Assembly (NCBI GenBank): GCA_029216955.1
Contig: JANAVB010010791.1
Span: 11,050,438-11,114,437, forward strand
Source of the DNA: Iris pallida
Taxonomy: Eukaryota > Streptophyta > Magnoliopsida > Asparagales > Iridaceae
Direction: 5' to 3'
Length of the DNA stretch: 64,000 bases
Shown: one piece after another, positions 11,684-24,666 of the stretch
Layout of the letters: every line of letters begins with the position of its first letter
Numbering within the stretch: the first letter of the stretch is position 1
Program-made: the position numbers and the translations under genes
The notes under the pieces: generated by a model
Databases searched by the model: none
What the model saw: only the letters and a program-made list of their open reading frames with translations
What the model was told of the DNA's origin: nothing

Positions 11684-13831
11684 AGTGGTGGCCCATGCAG
11701 GTCGAGAGTCGCATTAGTACGATGTCGTGGTAGTGCAACGATTAGTTGTACTACTGCGCCTACAATAGGAACTAAGGAATATACTTTAGCAGAGAGGTTA
11801 CTCAATCACAGTTAGGACTACTTGAGGAGATTCTTGGGATGACCCTTGAAAATCTCATTATAAACTATCTCGAAATTCGATTCTGACAGTTTATGTCTAC
11901 TTCCTTGTTCATCATTGAATTTGATTCTTGGTATTCATTGTTAACTTGATTTTCTACCAAGATAACATTATGGGCTAGGTTGCCTTAGTCATGGAATCTA
12001 GAGTCTTCTACAGCCATATTAGCTGGTTTGGCGATGAGATGGAGTTTGATTTTGGATGTATTTTTCGGGTGTGGAAATTTAAAGTTTTCGCAGCCAAGCT
12101 AGCGGCAATGCAAAAATTTTAAATACCATAATTCTAGAGTTATGTACCTTAAATTGCGGACACTATGGATTATTGTTGTTGTACTTACTGGCGTAACGAG
12201 GATTTTGGTAACATGGTTCTGGATAGACGGATATGATTATCAGATTTCAGAATATATACCATATAGATAGTGCCCTAGTATGGAGTAGGATATTAGTATA
12301 GATGTTGCTTAAGTTATGGATTAGATAGAGGGGGCTAGGCCACCTGTAGCGTAGCACCATGTCCTGCACCATCAGAGGGATATACCCCAGAGGGGCAGTG
12401 ATTTGCACTGACGGTCGTGGAGACCAACGCTGCGGGTGACGAGTTAGAAGGTTTGTCCTTCCTATCCTTCTTTTCCATCTTGTTGTGTGATTCTATTTGT
12501 ACCTCTCATAACGTTTTGTGTTGTGATAGATAGTATAGTGACCCTATTCGAGACTATGAAATCACGACCAGTAGGATCATGTTTTGTATGCTTTAGATAG
12601 AATTTTCTCGACCTTGATTGTTGGGGGTTTGACCTATAAGGAGTACCATGATTGGACAGACCATATGATTATCAGACTATTTCTTGGAAAGTTTTTCAAC
12701 ATATCATCTTTGCTTTTAGAACTTCATTAGTTATATCTCTTTCTTAGTATAATAATTTGATGACTTGTGATTAGGCTTTTATCTTAGAGATGATAGTATA
12801 GCCCTGGCTTTAGAGTAGTGACCCTTGTAGTTAAATCTCTGTTGATTTTGACTATCAGTTTCATATATGATGTCAGTCTGCTTAGGTGGTAGTGACCCAT
12901 CCGGCTGACCAGAAGGATAGTAGGATATATTGATGGTTAGAACAGTAATATTTCGTAGGTTTACTTTAGAAACAAAAAGGATGTTCGAGGTCGGTTTGTT
13001 TTTTGTGGACTTGAATAATTTTAGGTTATTGATTCTCGAGATATTCACTTAAGAACGTGATGCTAAATTTAGGAATTTAGAAATGGAGAAGAGAATGTAA
13101 CTATGATGCGATGATGATACAAAAATTGACTAAGATGCTGGTAAGTGGACAGAGTGAACACAAGGATTTTGGGTTATAGGGAAATTTAAAGATTTTGTGG
13201 AGGTTTTATAATTTAAGAAGAATAATATTTGAAGGTGTACGAGAAGGAAATACGAAGGTCGATTTTATAATAAAGAATAAGTTCCTACATGACAGTAGTA
13301 TTAGCTTCAAAATATTTGAGGACAGTGATTTGAAAAAGTTTAATGATTTCATAAACTTTGATCTAGAAATTTTGGATACAAGTTAGGACAAGGTATAGGA
13401 ATTTAATTTTTGGAGATGATTAAGGGGATAACGGAGAGTAAGATTAGAAAGAAGGAATAAGAGTTTTAATAAGAGCATGATTTATGAGAAATGCCTTGGA
13501 AATTTAGGCCCTCCTTCTAGAAGGGAGTTATAGTCACCATACCTAGTTTGAGGTGAGTTTTCGACCTGGGCTTTAGCATATCTTTTGTAATATTTTGTTA
13601 CACGCCTTGCTTGTATGTTTTGATACCTTGTGATTGTCTTGTGCTATAGTATGGCTAGTATAGCTAGATGAGACCTCAGACTGACATTTTCTGCCATGAC
13701 CATGTATGTTATTCTTTCAAATTGCATGATTTAGATGAGTTTTTTTGAGACCATGATTGTTGGGGACGAGACTCTAGGAGGAGTACGACCATCTTAATTT
13801 TGAGGACAAAATTTTTCTAAAGAGTGTAGAC
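11684..13831 (+). other. Internal region of element B, non-coding
   Basis: It opens with the family leader (TGGTGGCCCATGCAGGTCG, then TACTCAATCACAGTTAGGA at 11797-11815) and closes with GAGGACAAAATTTTTCTAAAG, the Tekay-type polypurine region, at 13801-13821. Between them there are only short ORFs, none resembling Gag, protease, reverse transcriptase or integrase. Either a decayed internal region or one that never coded. Confidence 0.65.
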
Positions 13832-15187
13832 TTGTAACACCCACTTTTCTAAAATGAGGGTAATTTTGAACTTTTGTAGAATAAATCATTTAATAATAGG
13901 ATTTAAATCATGTTAATAATTTTTGGTAATTTTTAATTATTGTAATACTATTTAAATTGGTTAATTATGATTTGGTATTTTACTAGTGTAACCTTAGAAT
14001 TGTTAGGCCTAGAGACTAACCATGCCTAAGGAGACCTAACCATGTGATTAGATTGATTAATTACCACTTTTTAGGCTAAGGGTATTTTGATCATTTTGTG
14101 ACTTTTGAATTATTTAGGATTTTGATTAACTGGTAGATTTTAGATTATTTTAATAATATTTAAATTGATGTATTATGATTTTGGTTATTTTTTATATTTT
14201 AATATTTTGAATTTTTTTATATTTTAATATTAATTTTACGGGATTTGTTTAGTCGGGTTTGAGTTTCGTTTCTTTTTGACTTGTGTTAGTGACCCGGGTA
14301 GCTTAGACTCTAAATGGGACCCCCAAGATTAGTTAGTCATGGCCCACAAACCCCACTAATTAAGTTAGTAAGTTTAGACTAATCCCACTTGTTAGATTGG
14401 TTAAGTTAGAGGCTTAAATTTAACCATTTTGATCCCAAACTTGAACCTAACTTAAAATTAACCAAGAGGACTAGTTGCCGCCTTATCGGACTTTCCCCCA
14501 AGGCCCAAATAGGGTTTAATGGCAGCCACTATAGGTAGGTTATCCTCCATTCCTTTCATTTCATTCTATTTTGCCTCTTTTCCTTTACAAAGTGTTCTTC
14601 CCCAAATTAGAGAGCTTCCCTCTTTGATTTGATCTACAAATCTTTTCATTCCTCCACCAAAACTTCCATCCAACCTTCTCATACTATCAAGGGAGGTCGC
14701 TAGCAAAGATTTGGATCAAAGTGCAAGGAGGAGTGTCCATTTTCGAAGGATCTTCGTATCGGAGCCGTGTCCTTGAGAGTATCATTGGGATCTCACTCCC
14801 AATAGGTAAAACCAACCATCTTAATTAATTTCCTATACATATTAGTTAGTTTTGAATCCATAGGATCCACCCTCATGTATATACCCCCTTTAGATTCAAG
14901 TTTGAGGCCATTTGGAGCTCTCTAGAGCAAGTTAGAACTGTGTCTTGTGTCCTACTTATTAGATCTCAAATTAGGACACCTCATGTGTTTGGTTTAATAT
15001 CTAATAGGTTTAATTGTGTTTTAATTTCAGTTTTAGGCATGTTAGAGGATGGATTGATGTTAGTTAGGATGGTTAGAATGAGTTTCATTTGGATACCCAT
15101 GGTTAGATCTAAGTGGTTTAGTCTACATGTCATATTTTTAGCCTCGACTTGTCATTTTAGTGTATCTTTATATAATGGACTGTTTTG

Positions 15188-15349
<162 letters not shown>

Positions 15350-15942
15350 TATTTCATATATTTAGATGTGTGCGGATATGTTGTTAGTGGTGTGCTTGTG
15401 TTAGAGGATAGGGGAGTGTGGTTTGATGTGTGTCTTGAGTGGTGTGGAGAGTGAGATGTGTTTCTTTTGTCCAAACAACCCAAATTCGTCATAATATTCA
15501 TCCACGTTTTTAATAGCCATAGCAACTTATAAATGTCATAACTTTTAGCTTAGAACTCCGATTAATCTTCTATTTTTTTTAAAGAACCGTACCGAAGTTA
15601 GCTTTCCAAATATATATATTAATAGCAAAATACATTCTAGAACTTTCTGTAAAACTGTTTGAGTGTCAGCTGTCTGAAAGACGAACGTATTTCGGTGTTT
15701 TCACGATTCCGGGAGCTTCCGGATACGAAAATGCAATCTGTTTGAAGTTTCAAAAAGCTAACACAAAGGGCTACGACATACTTTAATCCTAGAATTTAAT
15801 GAATGCCCAATTGGTATAGTATTGATTTTAAGTAGAAGAGTGACTATAGGAAATAGGCATTTTGTGTAACCTATGAGCCTATGTAGTATGGATATTAAAT
15901 GAATGTAGAGTATGTAATGCATGATATGTCAGATTAATGAAA

Positions 15943-15944
<2 letters not shown>

Positions 15945-16012
<68 letters not shown>
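15945..16012. repeat. (AT)n microsatellite
   Basis: About 34 uninterrupted AT dinucleotides in the LTR of element B, followed by ATG-rich degenerate repeats of ATGTA/AATG type to about 16600. Confidence 0.95.
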
Positions 16013-16015
<3 letters not shown>

Positions 16016-17860
16016 ATGTATCCTCTTTACATTAATGTATATATATCATTGAATGCAATCATGTAGGAATGCAATCAATGTAATGTATGTAAGCAATGCA
16101 TAAATACATGAATGAAAGAATGATATACAATGTATACATGAAAGTATATGATGAATGCTAGATATGAATGCAAGGTATACATGTAATGATAGATATGAAT
16201 GCATAATGTATACATAATGTAATGCAATATATAATGATAGCATGTATGGTAATGTAGAATATATGATGCAAGCATGTATATGTCCACTGCTTTTCCTTTT
16301 TCTTACATTTTTCCTTCCCTTCCCTTTCTATTTCAGTTTCCCCCTTTTTTTTCCTCTTCTATTTTTACATGTTGTATACAATGTATATAATGTATAGATA
16401 CATGTAAGTATGTAATATGCATGAATGACATGTATGTAATAAAAATAAGTATATGTACACAACTTATTGATATGTGAATGGATATAATGCATGAACTGAA
16501 GTATGCATGTATATGGGATATAAATGAATGATACGCAAGTATCTATGTATGCAATAATGAATGTAATGAATATGCATGTATGTATTGTACCTATATTGTA
16601 TATAGGCCTAGAATGGTTTACCCTATATGACTTGTTGGTTAGACTTGTAGTTTAACTAGAGTTGACCTAGTTTGACTAGAGTGTTGACCAGAGTTGACCT
16701 AGATTGGCTTAGAATCAGGTAGATTGTATTATAGATTTTATTTACCTTATTTTGGATACATCATAACCTGTATTGCTTTTTTTAGGACTTTGTCACTCAG
16801 GTTCAGACATCTATTTTTATCAGTTGCACAGGGTATCAGGCGAGTACATTCTTTGATCGTTTTATACTTGTTAGGATCTATATTCTTGCTCTAGACTACT
16901 TTACTTAATGCTGACACTTGTTATCACGGATTGGTACTATATGGATCTTTTCATGCGATGTTATCCCCTTAGCGGATACATCGGGTATTTCGTGTTCGTG
17001 TATTTTATCATGGGCATCGTGTACTCCTTGTATTCGTGTTATTCGTGTACAAATCGTAAGAAATAGTGTACTCTCATGTGCTCACATGATCTTCATGTAC
17101 TAACTAAACTTCGTGTACAATAACATAAATAGACTGGATCCTTGTATATTGATTATGGAGGGCCAGTAGGAAATGATTATGTGATCAAATCCCTTATTGT
17201 ATAAAATATTGTATATGTCCATTGTGCCCTCACGTATAAGGGAGTCCTATTTTATTGTATAACCTAACCTGTTTACATAACCATATTGTGCTTTAAATCA
17301 TTAGTCACTTTCAGTTCTTACTTATTATGTATATATTTCCAGTTTACAAACATTTCTCATTTTTATGTACATCTTCTTACAGTTCATGTATCTTACTTTT
17401 TTACATGCTTTATATTTTCTGCCATGATATGAACTGCGTGAGATGTATTGTGCTCGCTCATGTCCTGACTGGACCTGTTGAAAATATTACAGATGGTTGT
17501 CTTGAGCATACTTGCCCTACTTGCTTGGGATCCGGAGACAGTATAGCTACCTTTGGCCCCGACACTCAGGTGTGATCGAGAGATTAGTTTAGTAGACTTG
17601 CATTAGACTTTAATTTGAACTTGTATTGTAATGAGTTGAGATCTCGACTTTGTTTTGAGATTGTTTGAGATATTATTATTTTAGTAGTTTATATCAGTTG
17701 CTGGAGTTTGGAGTTAGTATAGCTTTATGATTATGTGTTATCTTATCGTGCTTAGACTGTAATTGAGTGCTATCTTATCTTATACTTGTCCTCCGTTTGG
17801 AGTTAAGTTTTGACAAGTACATTATATAATTGCGTGAGTTGTTGTTTAGATAGCAACCTT

Positions 17861-20800
17861 TGTAGCACCCAGTTTTCCAAATGAGGGTAATTTCGAAATT
17901 TCGTGCTTATAATTATTTTAATAATGATATTTAATTCATGATATGATTTTTGGTGATTTTAAATTATTTTAAAATTATTTAAATCAATGACTTGTTGTTT
18001 TGACGTTTTGCTAGTGAAACCCTAGATACTGTTTGACCTAGATCCTAACCATGTGATTATGATATTTTAATGTCATTTCTGGCCTAAGGATATTTTTCAT
18101 TTGACCTCTTTGAATTATTTTGATATTATTTTATTATTTATGATATTGTTTTGGGATTATTTGTGTCGGGTTCGAATTTCATCTCAATCCGACTTGTAAC
18201 GGGGACCCGGGGTAACTTAGACTCTAGTTGGACCCATGCATTAGTTAGCCATGGCCCAAATTTTAATTAGTCATGTTAGAAAGATTAGTCATAATCCTAA
18301 TTATTAGGTTAACCATTTAGAGTTTTCATTTTGACCCTTTTACCCCCAAACCCTAACCAAAATTGTTTTAAACACTTGTAACTAAGGGAGGGGCAAACTT
18401 GTAATATTTAATGAAGGGGGATATAACCATTGTGGCCGGCCCTAATAGGACTCCCATCTCATTTCCTTTCTTTGAGAAGTCTTCTTCCCCAAGTACTCTC
18501 AAGCTCTCCCAAGGAAGAAGCCTTTCTCCTTGGATTTTCTCTCCTTTAGGTAATATTTCCTTCTCTTATTTCTCCATTTTGCATTTAGAAAAGTTTTAAC
18601 CATAGGAATGACCCCCATTGTTGTGTCTCTATTTTGTGCCCTCTTGTGTCCATTATGTGTCCTTTAGGGATTTCTATTGTATTATTGTTGTGTCTTGTGT
18701 TCATGGAAAAAACCCCCAAACTTGGACACACTTTATATTTAAAATATTAATTTAATGAATTAATTCATATTAAATCTCAGATTTGAATATGTAGAGATGT
18801 GTTCTTGAGTACTTTATATTTCATTCATGTATCTCTTATAGATGTGTTCATGTTACATATATAGATTTGTGTAAAATATATTGTAATGAGAGTGTACCTA
18901 TATTTATATATGTAATAAATGGTTCATGATGATTATCTAATCAAATTTGTGAGTGTGGTTCCTCATATTATTATTGCTATTATTGTTGTGGATAATTAGG
19001 ATATATATTGTGTATTCTTTTGGCTCAAACTATCTAAATCCGTCATGATTTTTATCCACGTTTTTAATTTCAGCCCTAACTTAGAAATGTCATAACTTCT
19101 AGTTCAAAGCTCGGTTTAGTCTCCCATTTTTTTTAAAAGAAGCGTATTGAAGTTAGCTTTACAAAAACATGTATTAATAGGCCTAATTCATTCTGTAACT
19201 TTCTAGAGAATTATTTGAGTGTCAGCTGTACGAAAGACAAACGCGTTCTCGGTGTTTTCGCGATTCCGGGAGTTTTCGGAAACGAAAATGCGATCCGTTT
19301 GAAGTTTCGGAAAGCTAACACATAGATCTATAACATACTTTAATCCTAGAATTTAATTCATGCGGAGTTGGTACAATATTGATTATTAGTAGGAGTTACT
19401 ATTCGGCATATGCATTTTGTGCACCCTTGTGTGTAATATAATGTTCTATTTGATTTTAACCCATATTAATGTATATATATTATGTAACAAAATAGAGAAT
19501 GCAAGCATGAGTAAATGGTTAAATAAATGATGTATGAGGTGTAAGTATCCTATCTAATGTAAGCATGTATAAGTATGGCTTGTAATGAATATGTAGGTTC
19601 CATAGTATGTAATGTATGGTGCATATAGTAGTGCAAGAGAATAAATGAATGATGAATGAATGCAAGCATGAATGTAATGTAATAATAGATGTAATGTATG
19701 CAATATACAAGTTAATGAGATGTAATGTTCTATGTTAACACAAATCCTATATTACCTCATGTACCCCCTTACAGTATGTTGACACTATCAGACTTGACAC
19801 TTTGTTCACTTACACTTTGATACTCTTTGATATATATACACTATGTATGCCCATTTAACCCTCACTTGCCCCTTTGCCATGTTCACATACACACACATAG
19901 CCTCTTAAATAAGTATTTATGAATATAGTTAACTTAGCTATGTATGTATATTATATATATGTTAGCATATTGTGTTGTAATATATAAGTTTATATAACCA
20001 TTTGAAATACCATGATTATAGACCTAATGTTGAATACCAATATATGTATATGTATATATGTGTAGACATATATAGCTTAAAGTAATAGATTACGTAGTGT
20101 ATATCCAATGTGAATTCTTGTCTATTTGAGTATTGAATAATTGCATGCTATATAGAGTTGGGTGTATGTTGGCTTGTATAGCCTTGTATTGATGTGTGCT
20201 TTCTAGGATAGTCTTGGTTAGACCTAGTAAGACTTGCTGGGTTAGGACATGATCTAGTTTGACCTAGTTTGACTAGTGCAGTTGACCAGAGTTGACCAAG
20301 GATTGACTTTGGCCTAGTTTGACCTAGATTCATGTAGAATGCATTGTAGTGCTTTATATTACCCTTCTGGATATGTTGTGACTTGTGCTGTTCTAATTAG
20401 GAGCCAGACACCTCTCCTCGGATAGTATCATTACCTTGGACATTCAGATATCAGGCGAGTACATTCTCTGATTATTTCATATCTTGTTTAGGATTATATT
20501 TCCTACTTTAGATTACTTTACATAATGCTGACACGTTAGAAACACGAATTAGTACTATATGGATCGTGTTGTGCGATGTTATCCCCTTAGCGGATACATC
20601 GAGTATTCGTGTACTATATCGTGAGCATAGTGTACTCCTTGTATTCGTGACATTCGTGTACAAATCGTGTGAAATCGTATATATTCATGTATTCACATGA
20701 TTTCGTGTGCGACTATACTTCGTGTGCAATAACATAACTTAGCTTGATCCTTGTGTATTGATTGGGACGGGGGAGTAGAAGTGGTTATGTAATCAATCCA

Positions 20801-21459
20801 ATAGATTACTCGTGTACAACCTCTGTAGATTACTCGTGTACAACATCGTGCCGTTTACATAACCATCTTGTGCTCTGAATCACTAGTCACTGATAGTTCT
20901 CTATATAGTGTAGCTATTTACTTACAGTCTCTCTCTTTTTCATTATGTTATTTCTTCAGATCCTGTATCTTACTCTCTAGAATGTTTATATTTCCTAACC
21001 TGTTATGATATTGTTGAGATGTACTGTACTCGCTCCTGTCCTGACTGGACCCGTTGATAAATTTTACAGATAGCTTGGAGATTGCCTGCTAGCCTAGAGG
21101 AGACACATTAGAGGTTGTTTAGATAGTTATTTTAATTGTTTGGAGTTGTATTTACTTTATGGATTACTGTATCTGAGTTTGGAGATTTGAGATGTATTTC
21201 TGGATTTGTGTATCTTAGACACTTAGATTTCTCTCTGTTGTACCTCTTTTGGATTTCATGTTTTATCTATCCTTATCATGCTCTACCTTACATGTGATTG
21301 TCTGTATCTGCTATGTCACCCCCATTCGGGGAGTATAAACTGTTTAGCCTTATACTGTTAGATGTATGAGACCTAGGACAGCGTTCTACCGTCGACACTG
21401 CGGCGTAGGCTGGACGTACCCACTTCTCGTGCCCTAACTCTAGGGTGCGGGTCGTGACA
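17861..21459 (+). repeat. 5' LTR of element A
   Basis: It starts TGTAGCACCCAG and ends GGTCGTGACA. TATA-like GGATATAACC at 18418 lies before a TC-rich leader (18450-18550), which would be the transcription start region. The U5 end has the GCGTAGGCTGGACGTACCC block shared with B, E, F and G. Confidence 0.88.
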
Positions 21460-24400
21460 CGTTTTTAGTGGTAGCCCATGCTGGTCGAGATTCACATTAG
21501 TACGATTTTGTAGTAGCGCAATGACTTAGTTGTACTACTACGAGCCTGCTATAGGATATATAAATTAAGATGTTAGGATGAGAGGATACTCAATCACTGT
21601 TAGGATTCCTTGAGAGATTCCTGGGATGACCCTTGAGAATCTCATTTTGAATTTCGTTTTAAACTCGTTTTCCTAGTTTTGATTCACCTTTTTCCTTGAT
21701 TTGAATTTAATTTTGTGGATTCATTGTAGAACTTTGAAGCCTGGTATTAGTTGATGATTTTGATAAAATTTTGTAGTTGTTAATTTAATTTTGTATTTAG
21801 ATTAATATTTTCAAATCTAAGGTACTCAATCACACTTAGGATTTTTGAGAGATTTCTGGGACGACCCCTGAGAAACTCATTTTGAACTTTAATTGGAATT
21901 CCTTTTCCTCTTGTTCGGATTCACCCTCATTTCTTGCTACTGAATTTAAGCTTGATGGGTTCCTCTCGTTTGAACCGATGAGAAGGAACATATCTTCATT
22001 ATTCTTTCTCGCCATTATTCCCTTGCATTCTTATTTACCTCTTATCTTAAACTCTGTCTCATTACATTAATTAGCCATATCTTGTCGTCCCTACCAGATG
22101 TACTTCGAAACCCTTGAATCTTCGTATCTTTTACATGGGGAAGGCTAAGGAAGTGATGTAAATTATGTAGCTCAGAGAAGACGTAACTGGTTATTTTATG
22201 ATGATCTAAAGAAAATCAAATGTGGAGTGTTCATATGGAAACTTGAGATAGAAATGTGGTAAAGGTCTCGAATAGAATAAAGAGATGTATACTGCCAATC
22301 TGGAAACAATTATATTTAGAGAAATTTTGGGGTTATGAGATAGTTTATAGGTGTATTCAAAACTAATGAGGATATCAGAGGTCAACCTAGTTTTGAGAAC
22401 TTAGAAAATCTTGGTTATTGATTCTGGGAAAAACTTTTACTCTGAGGCTATGTAGAAGGTTAGTAATAGAAAAGAGAAGTTAATTGTGTTTAATAAGGAT
22501 ATTAAACAAGATGTTGCGAGGAAATGACTAGGGATAGAGAGAACACAAAGTTATGGAAGTTTAGAGGTTGTTGTGAAATATTTTTAGGAGAATAATATTC
22601 AAGGGTGTATGTCGAAGAAAATACGGAAGTTGATTTTTGATGGAAGATAAGTTTTGTAAGGCCTAGAGATTTAAATTAAATAATACGAGGAGAACAATTT
22701 GAACAAGTTCAAGGAATTCGTAAACGGGATTTAGAGGTTTTGGGTCAAATTTAAGACAAGGTGAAAGAACTTGGAAATTTAAATAAATGGTTAATGTTGA
22801 TTCCTAAATGTGAGGGTTGTGCTTCGAGAGTGATGTTTGGAAATTGGGAATTGCCTACGGTAGTCATGGTAAGGGTTTAAGTAAAGGTTAAATTTTCATA
22901 TGGAGACTAGTGAGGTAAAGATATGATTGGCAAGTTATGACCAGATAAACTTAAGAGTATCAGAAGCAGATGACTAACTCGATCTTCATTATTTTTGTGC
23001 ATTAATTACCATCTCTTGAACTCCCACTTTCTAATTGAGATCCTTGACATTCCTTATCGTGACTTTGATATTCGAAATGTAATACTAGCTGTTACCCTCC
23101 AACAAATCTTATATGCAAGACCTAGACGAGCTCACCTTCGTGTAGGTATATCATGTCCCACTAAAACCCTTCTTCTTGTACTCTATTTTCTTGATATGAT
23201 TTTCTGGTCAACTGGCTAAACTATAACCTCTACCATTATACTAAATTTATTCTTATTTCAATTAGAAATCCAGCCTTGACTCAATTCTTTCGACCCGACA
23301 CGTGATGGTGTTCTGCTTGTTTTCTTAGATGCTTAACCTTGTACCTTATCTGATTACTTGACCCGTTGGTTAAGAAACTTGGACTATGTAATTTCTTTCA
23401 TCATTACCACCCTTATATCTTGTGCTGCTAAATTAGCCTTAGTTTTGCAAGCTTATCTATTTTCGAGCTTGGTCATGACATATTTTATTAGATGGCCACC
23501 CACTAACATATTGTCTAATCAGAACCGGTACATGATGGTCTGATCAACCTATTGCACTTTGGTTCGCTTTTTCATGTATTAATCTAAGAGAATGGAGTTA
23601 AACTTGACCCTAGAGTCTTATTCGCGACAGCCTTGACAATTCTCCTTGAAATCTTTTCATCGCCTATGAACCTCGTATTCGTATTCAGTCGAATTAAATT
23701 TAATCATGACCTGAACCTCCACCATTGGATGCTCGTGCTCATACTTTGATTTCATTGATTTTCTTTCTTGCCCAAATCTCGTTTTATCCTGAAATTGATC
23801 AACTTAGATCGTGTCAAGACAAAAATCTATTTGTGATTTGTTGTGCCTAAATTTTCAATTTTTGCCATTTTATGGAATAGTAATCTTTTAATAATTTCTT
23901 AGTTGCTTGTTAATGACCAATTTTTATATAGGATGGTAGACAGCCCTACAACCTTGATGATTGTTGTTCCCTTACCTTCCCAATTAGGACACCCTAGATT
24001 GTTTGTGTGTTGATACCATAGTACTATTTTGACCTAGAATGATTAGTGTACCTAGGTGAGACTTCCAACTGCTATGGTATGCCCTGACCTTGTATACTAT
24101 TCCTTCAAATTGCATAATTTAGATAAATGTTTTTAGACCTTGATTGTTGGGAAATAGGGACGTCACCCCATTAGTATTAGTTGTAGATATATATAGGTTA
24201 GTCCTTGATGTGGGGATGTGTGTCTATAAACATGTAGCTTATGAGATTTCTGAGAGATTATAGTATCAGCCTTGATAGAATGTACTAGTCTTTTGGTGAG
24301 TATAAATGTGTTATGAGAGATAGGGGCCTGTATGTCTTAGCAATGCATCGTTCCTATGGTAATAGAATGTATTAATAGATGGTTAATAGGAAGATAATAG

Positions 24401-24666
24401 TTTGAGCATACCTATAGCCTATGATCAGTTCCTTTTCATCCTTAGTTAAGACCACTTTAAAATAGGTCCAGTCCCTTGGATATAGGTTCCAGTCCATATT
24501 TTATTGAAGTTCCATTACCGCCGTACAACAGAGCAGTGTTGGAGGTATTCCTAGATTGACACTATTTAGGAAGTGTTACCTTAGATATTGGGTAGGTTAG
24601 AGGCTCTAGAAGGAGTACTATCGATCTTAAATTTCGAGGACGAAATTTTTCTAAGGTGGGTAGAGT
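21460..24666 (+). other. Internal region of element A, non-coding
   Basis: It begins CGTTTTTAGTGGTAGCCCATG (21460-21480), the family leader, and closes with TCGAGGACGAAATTTTTC and a CTAAGGTGGGTAGAG polypurine tract (24651-24665). A leader segment with ACTCAATCAC...TTAGGA...GGGA(T/C)GACCC is present twice (about 21595-21665 and 21821-21890). All ORFs are shorter than 80 codons and none resembles a retrotransposon protein. Confidence 0.75.
24651..24665 (+). promoter_or_regulatory. Polypurine tract of element A
   Basis: CTAAGGTGGGTAGAG immediately before the 3' LTR, in the context TTCGAGGACGAAATTTTT that is usual for Tekay/Del-type Gypsy elements. Confidence 0.75.
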
